Positions 57,599 to 64,000 of a stretch of 64,000 nt of DNA are shown here, one piece after another. The position numbers were made by a program, and so were the translations under genes. The notes beneath the pieces were generated by a model. That model searched no databases, was not told where the DNA came from, and worked only from the letters and a program-made list of their open reading frames with translations. Each line of letters starts with the position of its first letter. The first letter of the stretch is position 1. Source of the DNA: Paracamarosporium sp. OC-R06-R3 (Eukaryota > Ascomycota > Dothideomycetes > Pleosporales > Didymosphaeriaceae); NCBI GenBank assembly GCA_019828545.1, contig JACVRA010000153.1, forward strand, positions 186,001 through 250,000. The letters are read 5' to 3'.

Positions 57599-58831
57599 AT
57601 GGCAGATACCGAGAACCAGACTCCCATTGAGGAGACACCGGCCGACGACATCGATATGGAAGAGGGCGCTGAGGCTGGTGCGGGTACGGGCGAGGAGGCC
57701 AACCTTACTGAGTTGGAGCCGGAGACGCCCAAGATGGTGTTGTTCGCCGAGTGAGTCCGATTTCTGTGTGAATACCATGAGCCTCTCTATAAAATCAATG
57801 CGACGACAATTGAGTATCAGATGTCCTATGCGACCCGCTCGACGCGGGTACGTTCTAGTCTAGAGACACGACCTCGATTCCACCCCGCCAGACCAATTAG
57901 CATTCGTTTACGCCGTGATAGCCTGAAACAACTGGTAGGAGAGTTGCTGAGCATGTTCTAGCTTGGTGAAGAGCCCAATCGTCGAGGTCATTGTCGGATC
58001 TGGAGATCAACGAACCACATACTCTGCCCACGAAGCAGTCCTGGTCAAATGCCCGGAGTTTGCGCAACAAGTCGAGCAGTTCGTACCAGGCAGCGTACGT
58101 CGCATATAAAAATCCACATAATCTAGCAATGACTAACAGCAGCAACAGGCGCGTCAAATAATCATGACGGATGTCGACGTTGATGCCATGGGCTCTGCCA
58201 TCGAATACCTTTACACGAACGAATACTTCCCCAAAAAGACGTCTTCAGCGCGCGACGCCCCTCTCGAGAAAGATCCTCGTTTACCCATCCCCGATGACGA
58301 CGGTCTCGGCCTCCTTGTTCACGCCCGCATCTATACGCTCGCTGACCGTCTGCAACTTCCGAACCTCAAGTCCCTCGCGCATAGCAAAATCCACCGCACT
58401 GCCTCTACGGCCAAGGGCGAGCTTGCCTACGCCCGCTACGTCTACAAGGAGTCCAGTCCCGAAGACACCACCATCCGCAAGCCCGTCGCTGCTTTCTGGG
58501 CTACCCGCTCTTTCAGCTTGCGCCACGATGCCGAACCAGAGTTCCGTGCTATGTGTCTCGAGTTCCCGCAGTTCTCATACGATGTACTGCAATTGGTTCT
58601 GGACAACCAAGAAAAGGGCAAGAGCCGCGGTGGGGACGGCGAGAGCTCGCACAGGGGACCGGCAGTCGTGCCTGGTAGCAGTCGCAAGAGAGCCAGAGTG
58701 AGTCAGGTATAAACGTGCCGTATTGCACTGGCCTGAGTTCTTCTCTGTGCTCTCCTTATTCGCTATACGGTTGCAGACAAGCTTTTTTCTAACTCATAAT
58801 CTAGCGTACGAAACCTGAGAGCGACGTGTAG
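57599..58831 (+). CDS. BTB/POZ domain protein
   Basis: Exons 57599-57750, 57962-58094, 58149-58697 and probably 58805-58831 encode 286 aa. The first exon is acidic (DDIDMEEGAEAGAGTGEEAN). The BTB/POZ fold starts in exon 2: VEVIVGSGDQRTTYSAHEAV, LVKCPEFAQQVEQFV, then MTDVDVDAMGSAIEYLYTNEY in exon 3, where the usual D-V-x-x-x-A-(M/F)-x-x-x-(L/I)-x-Y-(L/I)-Y-T pattern is clear. A BACK-like helical part follows (AHSKIHRTASTAKGELAYAR). The C-terminus holds a basic cluster SRKRAR that resembles a nuclear signal. Exon 4 is inferred: donor GTGAGT at 58698 and acceptor TCTAG at 58804 with a CTAAC branch region give an ending RTKPESDV. Without it the protein ends VSQV at 58712. Intron 1 is long for this window (211 nt). 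Such BTB proteins often act as Cul3 adaptors; that is inference. Confidence 0.83.
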
Positions 58832-59307
58832 GCGTCGGTGTCGATGACTATCCACCGGTAACAGAGTTACCATTTTCCATTTCCAAGGGGCAATTTATCA
58901 TGCTGTCTAGTCTGAAATTGTACGCATCCGGCATGGCATCTACCTCACGTACTTAGTACGCGTGTCATACATACGGTGGAGGAAGGCCAGGAGTACTTGA
59001 TACCCATATACGCGGCGTGCCGCTTGTATATTAGTGAGCTATGGCGCCGGCGGGCGTTGGATAGTGTTTTCGAGGCACGGGCTGCATGCCAGGATTTCAT
59101 AAAAGCATTTGAAAGCCGTTCCATGTACATTCCTAGATGATCACCCGCTCGCTTTGTAAGTTTATGTGTTAGGTGTTATGTATTGTGGTCTTATTTGGGC
59201 TATGGGCCAGCGTTGAGCCATGAATATACTTGGCTTTTGCATCCCCTCATCACAGTTCCGTGGACCATCATCATGTAGTCATCAATAAACCATACCTCAT
59301 AACACAA
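58832..59307. other. Intergenic between convergent genes
   Basis: 3' sequences only. Nothing else is seen. Confidence 0.55.
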
Positions 59308-61590
59308 TCACAACACACCGATTTCCCTCAGCGCCGGCAAAACCGCACTTTCCACCACCGCCCTAACATCTCCACTACTCTCGCGAACCCCCAGCCCGCT
59401 CCTAGCACTCTGGAACCCTCTCTCCACACCCTCAATCCTACCCCTCACAGCACCATGCTCATACTCAGCAGGCGTCACGCTCCCTAGATACTCGAGGAAC
59501 ACCTGCCACCTCGGCAGGTAGTAGTCACCGACGAGCCCGCCCCACGATTTACTCGCGTAGTCGTTGATCTCGCCGTCAGGGCCCCACTGCGTGATCTGGT
59601 TGCGTGCATTGTACTCGTAAAAGTCTGCTATGGCGGATGCATTGGGCGAGTTTGAGGGGGCTAGGGCGCGCGCGGAGGAGATCCAGGGAGCGAGGTTGAA
59701 TTGTGGGAGGGCGGAGAGGAGGGGGTCGAGGGTGCGGAGAAGGAGGATGAGTGTGTCGACGTGGGAGTGGAAGGCCGGGCTGGTGCTATTTGCTGATGTG
59801 TTCCAGGCTGTTATGAGGGATGTGTATGCGGAGGCGAAGGCGTCGGCGTATACTTGGCGGGTGATGTCGACAAGGTCGTGAGTGTAGGCTGCATTTCCCC
59901 AGAGATGAGGGTCGAGGGTTGCTGCAGAGTGCATACTCTTCCATGCCTCGATGACAGCGGAAGGCTCGTAATTGATTGTTGTGGGGTGGTGTCCTGTGCG
60001 GTTTGTCATGCGCGTGATATTTGGTGCGAGTTCGAAGATGGCTTTGGACACCGCATTGGAGGTGAGATTTGTGTTGTTGTATGCGCTTGTGCGGAGTAAT
60101 TCCCAAGCTGTGTACAGCTGTGTGGGCACGCTGTTGTTACGCCCCGTGTACCGCGTGCGGACCCACTCTTGAAAGTACGTTGCTGTGTCGATAGGTGTGG
60201 AAGACCAGGCCTGATCTAGGAGGAGAGAGTACATGATTTCATTTCCTTCTTGGCCCTCGGGTGTGAGTCCAAATCCCACAAGCGAAGAGGAATTAGCGAG
60301 AGCTTCAATAGGGTTGACAGTCACGTTGTCGATCTGCCCGTAAAGCCCCTGGTTACCTCCATAATCATGGAGCTCGTTCCAGATCCAGGGCTTCCCGTAA
60401 TAGGAGTCTGTGCGTTGCCATTGTGGCTGGCTCTCTGAGAACAGGTCCAACACTAGCATGTCTTGGTCTTCCTCCACACCAGAAAGATACGCTTCAATGC
60501 GTTCATTGGTCCAGAAATCCGCATTCGAAGTGAATAGCCAGCCCTGCATCACCCAAACTGCGCCGGAATTTGCGGCTTTTAGAGACTGCCAGGTGCCACG
60601 GGTTACATTGCGAAGGTAGTCCAGGTCTCCAGAGAAAGGATCGTTTTCATTATATTGGTCGAGGGTGTAGAATTGGGTTATGTTACCGTAGTAGTCGAGT
60701 TGCTTGGTCAAGACAATATTTTGTAGCGTAGAGAATAACGGATCAGACGGTTCCAGGAAGGTGGTGTTTGTGAATTCGGTGGGGAACTCCTCCCACTGAC
60801 TTCCGTTTACAACGGTGGCATTGGGATGAACGTCTAGCAGGGCCCTCGGCACGAAGCCTGTGAAAGCCGGGAGGATGGGAGTCATGCCAAGCTCCAGCAT
60901 CCGGGATAAGATGTTTTGCTGTAACTCAAATTGCTGGTCGATCCACTGGAGCGGAAGCTCTCCGTTCCAGGAGCCCTGGATGTTGCCGAATCGGTTCCAG
61001 GCCTGGAACGCCGGCCCAGAGAAGAAGGGCAAGATTTGGGAAGTTGTGAGATTGACCTCTTGAAAGGCATCTAGCAGTATCTTCTCAAAACCGACCCACG
61101 CGAGAGGCAGGTTGACTCCATGGAGGGCCAACCAATCCAGCTCAAGCTCCCAGTCAGCCCAGCTCCAAAAGGGAGTCGTATAAGAGAAGGTGACCGTGTT
61201 GAAGAAATATCTCCAGGGCACGATGCTGGCTCCTGTGATGGTAACATTTGGCCGCGGCAGGGTAGGCGAGCTCTGATCCAACCGACTCCCGATGAACCAA
61301 TACAAGTCAACATGGGCGACATCAGTGAAATATTTCCGCAGCCCGGTCGCAAGAGCGCTCACGCTGGTGCCGGAGATGGCGATGGGTCCATTAGAGGATG
61401 TAGTGATAGTGTAGTGATCGTTCTGGCGTGCGGTCTCATTGGCATGCAGCGTCTCGTTCAATGCAAACACAAAATCTTGACTGTGCCCAGGGAGTCTTCG
61501 TTCGACCAAGTCGTAGAGTCCTTTCGTTGATGCTGCAGTTGCGACTGCGCAGATGGAGGCGAACGCAAACAAACGTGATGCGAATCGCAT
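59308..61590 (-). CDS. Alpha-N-acetylglucosaminidase (GH89, NAGLU-like)
   Basis: Single exon of 760 aa. ATG 61590 was chosen because it begins a signal peptide (MRFASRLFAFASICAVATAA). The longer open frame upstream lacks such a signal, and the next in-frame upstream start is not needed. GH89 blocks appear in order: HVDLYWFIGSRL, IVPWRYFFNTVTFSYTTPFW, WADWELELDWLALHGVNLPL, FGNIQGSWNGELPLQWIDQQ and PAFTGFVPRALL. Likely catalytic glutamates are E315 in QYNENDPF and E386 in DLFSESQPQW. Further blocks include WIWNELHDYGGNQGLYG and PEGQEGNEIMYSLLLDQAW. There are many N-X-S/T sites, as expected for a secreted or vacuolar enzyme. It removes terminal alpha-linked GlcNAc. Absence of introns across 2.3 kb is notable. 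Confidence 0.95.
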   Translation of the reverse strand: MRFASRLFAFASICAVATAASTKGLYDLVERRLPGHSQDFVFALNETLHANETARQNDHYTITTSSNGPIAISGTSVSALATGLRKYFTDVAHVDLYWFIGSRLDQSSPTLPRPNVTITGASIVPWRYFFNTVTFSYTTPFWSWADWELELDWLALHGVNLPLAWVGFEKILLDAFQEVNLTTSQILPFFSGPAFQAWNRFGNIQGSWNGELPLQWIDQQFELQQNILSRMLELGMTPILPAFTGFVPRALLDVHPNATVVNGSQWEEFPTEFTNTTFLEPSDPLFSTLQNIVLTKQLDYYGNITQFYTLDQYNENDPFSGDLDYLRNVTRGTWQSLKAANSGAVWVMQGWLFTSNADFWTNERIEAYLSGVEEDQDMLVLDLFSESQPQWQRTDSYYGKPWIWNELHDYGGNQGLYGQIDNVTVNPIEALANSSSLVGFGLTPEGQEGNEIMYSLLLDQAWSSTPIDTATYFQEWVRTRYTGRNNSVPTQLYTAWELLRTSAYNNTNLTSNAVSKAIFELAPNITRMTNRTGHHPTTINYEPSAVIEAWKSMHSAATLDPHLWGNAAYTHDLVDITRQVYADAFASAYTSLITAWNTSANSTSPAFHSHVDTLILLLRTLDPLLSALPQFNLAPWISSARALAPSNSPNASAIADFYEYNARNQITQWGPDGEINDYASKSWGGLVGDYYLPRWQVFLEYLGSVTPAEYEHGAVRGRIEGVERGFQSARSGLGVRESSGDVRAVVESAVLPALREIGVL

Positions 61591-63424
61591 CGTGAGGACG
61601 ATGGAGCTCTCGCGATGGTTGTTGCGAGGTAGAACGAAGCGTTGACAGCTTGGTTGAAGTTGGAAGGAGCACACCCGTACCGGCTCTCTGGGTTGCACAT
61701 CGATATCCGAGCAGCTTTATCGGTCTTGACCGCATCCATGCTGGCTCGCTCCTCCGCCGGGGTGCGCGCTGACGTCAAGTGGTGCGGAAGCTTGCAGCAG
61801 TGACATGGCGGGAAGCAGGAACGTGGTGCTAGGATTGGGGGTTGCCATGTTAAGCTCTTCACTATTCGATACTGCTCGAGGCGAGGTTGTGCGCATCTGT
61901 ACTGTGCCTGTATAGTCGGGTGTGGCTGGGATCAGGCGTTCACTGAGGGGTTTTCTGGAGAAAGGACCAGCAGAGATGGGTGTACCGGTACGAGGACTAT
62001 CGGTCTAACCAGGGGAGCAGCGAAGAAGTGGGACTTGGGGTCATTCTGCTGCGACGTCGGCGGTAGATGTAGACTGCGTGGTTAATCAGGGAGAGGGTCG
62101 AGGCTGGGCGTGCAGCATCGTCTGGCATGACCATGGAGCTGAACAATTGCAGGCTAGCTGGGTGGGAGCCACACCGATGGCAGATGGCGCATGGCGCATG
62201 GCGCATGTCGCACGTCGCACTCGGCTTCGACGCCGCATCCGCGGTGGTGCTGGGGACGCGTGAGGTGAAGTGAGGGTGTGCTGAGCCATTGGACGCCATG
62301 CAGCATACCAGCTGCCCCATCCGCCAGCCGTGCACGATGGCGGGCTCCGAGGCGGGTGCTGGCCATCGCTGTGAGGGCGCCCAGCTGCCTGCCTGCCTGC
62401 GCGTATACCCCGCCGCCGCACTCCAGGATACGGGCGGGCACTTTGTGTGCATATAGCGGCAGATGGGCCCGCTGCAACTGCCACTGCCTTCGTCTTCCTG
62501 CTTTCTCACTGCTCTGCTGCCACTACCACTACCACTACCACTGCCACTACCGCTGCCTCCCCTCCCACCACCCCTCCTATCCCCGTGCTTACTGTCGCCG
62601 CTGTGGCTGTCCCGATCCTCTGCACCCTGCGTCGGCGGATCGCGTATTTCCCCGCAGTCACGGCCAAACCCACGTCGATGTCTTCCTGCAGGCCTTCTTA
62701 AACCGACACCTGGCCAACCACTCGTGTCCTCTCAGCTTCGTCTCTTTTGCCAGGCCGCCTGGATGCGCCTCTCTCCAGAAGCCTAGAGGCGCTCGCCTCC
62801 CACTGTCGGCCCGCCGGTCCACCGCTCTAGCCAGATCTTGCACTCACGAGACCCTCCATCCGCCTCAAGTGGCCCTTCCCGAGCCCCAGCCAGCGTGACC
62901 TGCCAGCGCATTGTAATTTCCCTCTGCAGCCCGCCTCGGCCTGCTCCACCCATGGCCGTGCTGTAGCGCTGCGCCAGTCTCGCAAATCCATCTAAATGTC
63001 TATTAACCCGGGATTCTTTTGGCCTCGATACACTGCTCCCCACTAGCGTCCTGCTCCATCAACAAGAACTTCATCCCACCCAGCTCTCTCCATCAACACA
63101 CAAACCATCTATTACATCCCGGCCATCTTATCCAGCACTCCTTCGCGTGTGCCCTTCCGCCTCCCGCTGCAAGTCCGTCCGCAATACCAATCCCCCGCCC
63201 GTGACCATTCTCGTGGTATCCCTATCTGGGAAATACTCGACCTCCGTTGCGTCAATCCCCACCCGCACCTTCTCGACTTCCGGACTTCGCACCAGTGCAA
63301 GATATCCAGACGTGCGCTCCCTCTTGTTCGACACCCACCATCTGGTATTCCCTCAGCAAAGTACATTCTCTGTTTTTGCAAAGTTCCATCGGTCAATTTC
63401 GGCTCCGATTCCGTTCCATTCCCA
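61591..63424. other. Intergenic between divergent genes; GC-rich with short repeats
   Basis: No gene is supported. GCATGGC/GCACGTC-type direct repeats lie at 62181-62225 and a CCACTA repeat at 62518-62560. The CT-rich stretch at 63040-63420 is probably the leader of the cyclin gene. Confidence 0.5.
62518..62560. repeat. CCACTA microsatellite
   Basis: About seven copies of CCACTA-like units (with CCACTG variants) lie in tandem. The stretch is non-coding on present evidence. Confidence 0.8.
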
Positions 63425-64000
63425 ATGATACAAGTCTGTCATCCAAACCCTCCAGCAACAGTCCTCCCTGGGCACTTCGTTGCTCCAGTGAGGCGAACAG
63501 TAAAACTCATGAATCCACCATCAGCACCAAACCCAGCAGGGGATGCTGGTGTACTCCCAGAGTTCAGCAGCCTTGGCATCCAAGATGCACCATCTCCACC
63601 AGCCGAGGAAGAACTGGACGTCATGGCCATGTCCCGCGAAACCGCCATGAAGACCTTGGTGCGCTCGGTGCTTGCGCTCGCTAATGCTGCTGGCGAGATC
63701 CCCGCAACACCGCCTCTATCACGGCCTCATACCCCACAAGGAAAGGAAAACGTTCCAGGCACGCGTCTGCATAGACGGACAGCGTCTCGACCAGCAACAC
63801 CTATCCCAGCGGAGAGGGTGCGAACATCTACCACGCAACTGGAGCAGTCTGAAGCGCATCATGACGAACCTACCATCACCACTGATATCGGTGCAGGCGC
63901 AGAGCCTGAATGGGTGCAGCGGGCGAACATGGCCCGAAAATTCTTCTCAAAATCAGTACCGAAAGTCAGTCTAGAGGAATACGTCAACCGCATACAACAG
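63425..64000 (+). CDS. Pho85-type cyclin (PHO80-like), 5' part
   Basis: The frame is open from ATG 63425 to the window end, 192 codons, so the gene is truncated by the edge. The N-terminal region is Pro/Ser-rich and disordered (MNPPSAPNPAGDAGVLPEF). It contains MSRETAMKTLVRSVLALANA, an R-T-P-rich stretch (SRPHTPQGKENVP) and an acidic linker. The last visible residues, SKSVPKVSLEEYVNRIQQ, match the start of the cyclin box in Pho85 cyclins, where (V/I)xLxEY(L/V)xRI-type sequence leads into YCPMS. The call rests on that short piece, so it is a family-level inference. These cyclins steer the CDK Pho85 in phosphate, glycogen and morphogenesis control. No upstream exon was found; the start in CCAATGATACAAG is plausible but not certain. 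Confidence 0.6.
   Translation, partial: MIQVCHPNPPATVLPGHFVAPVRRTVKLMNPPSAPNPAGDAGVLPEFSSLGIQDAPSPPAEEELDVMAMSRETAMKTLVRSVLALANAAGEIPATPPLSRPHTPQGKENVPGTRLHRRTASRPATPIPAERVRTSTTQLEQSEAHHDEPTITTDIGAGAEPEWVQRANMARKFFSKSVPKVSLEEYVNRIQQ

Noticed and set aside
61591..61698. Upstream extension of the GH89 open frame
   Set aside because: The frame is open for 36 more codons, but these lack a signal peptide start. The ATG at 61590 begins a textbook signal sequence.

Overview
The window looks like filamentous ascomycete nuclear DNA. Genes are separated by long intergenic stretches and carry short introns of about 45-110 nt, with GT-AG borders and CTAAC/CTGAC-like branch sites. Several families are typical of such fungi: a CON-6 conidiation protein, a DUF1774 membrane protein, a UPC2-like Zn2Cys6 factor and a GH89 enzyme. 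The general look of the proteins (Dothideomycetes, perhaps Pleosporales) is an impression, not a proof. I rebuilt exon structures by hand from reading frame, splice signals and family knowledge. No rRNA, CRISPR array, intact transposon or secondary-metabolite cluster was seen.

Layout. 0.7-6.5 kb: DUF1774 membrane protein (+), ATG27 (-), a serine/proline-rich protein (-) and a doubtful exon (-). 8-13 kb: zinc-type alcohol dehydrogenase-like reductase (+), CON-6 (+) behind a repeated promoter module, proteasome assembly chaperone 4 (-) and carnosine N-methyltransferase-like protein (+), the last two divergent. 13.9-21.7 kb: ribosomal protein uS8/S22 (-), a Cys-rich plus LysM protein (+), a four-TM protein (+), a Spd1/Dif1-like ribonucleotide reductase inhibitor (+) and an F-box-like protein (+). 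22.4 kb: intron-containing tRNA-Thr(UGU) (-). 23.6-31.5 kb: amidase (-), NmrA/FMP52-like NAD(P)-binding protein (+), free-standing RNase H-like protein (+) and HSP104 (+). 33.7-40.8 kb: secreted, probably GPI-anchored beta-rich protein (+) and KAP104 transportin (+). 40.8-49.7 kb: a 4 kb GC-rich non-coding stretch, then a Zn2Cys6 factor whose frame carries one TAA before 67 further coding-like codons. 49.7-64 kb: type II NADH dehydrogenase-like protein (-), UCH37-like deubiquitinase (+), a large coiled-coil membrane protein (-), BTB protein (+), alpha-N-acetylglucosaminidase (-) and the 5' end of a Pho85-type cyclin (+, cut by the window edge).

The genes are mostly unrelated housekeeping functions: autophagy and vacuole (ATG27), translation (S22, tRNA-Thr), proteostasis (PAC4, UCH37, HSP104), nuclear transport (KAP104), dNTP control and respiration. 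I see no operon-like or cluster logic. The most unusual observations are the interrupted Zn2Cys6 factor, the solitary RNase H-like gene, the three-copy promoter module upstream of con-6, a GC-AG intron in KAP104, and a short upstream ORF whose stop abuts the DUF1774 start.
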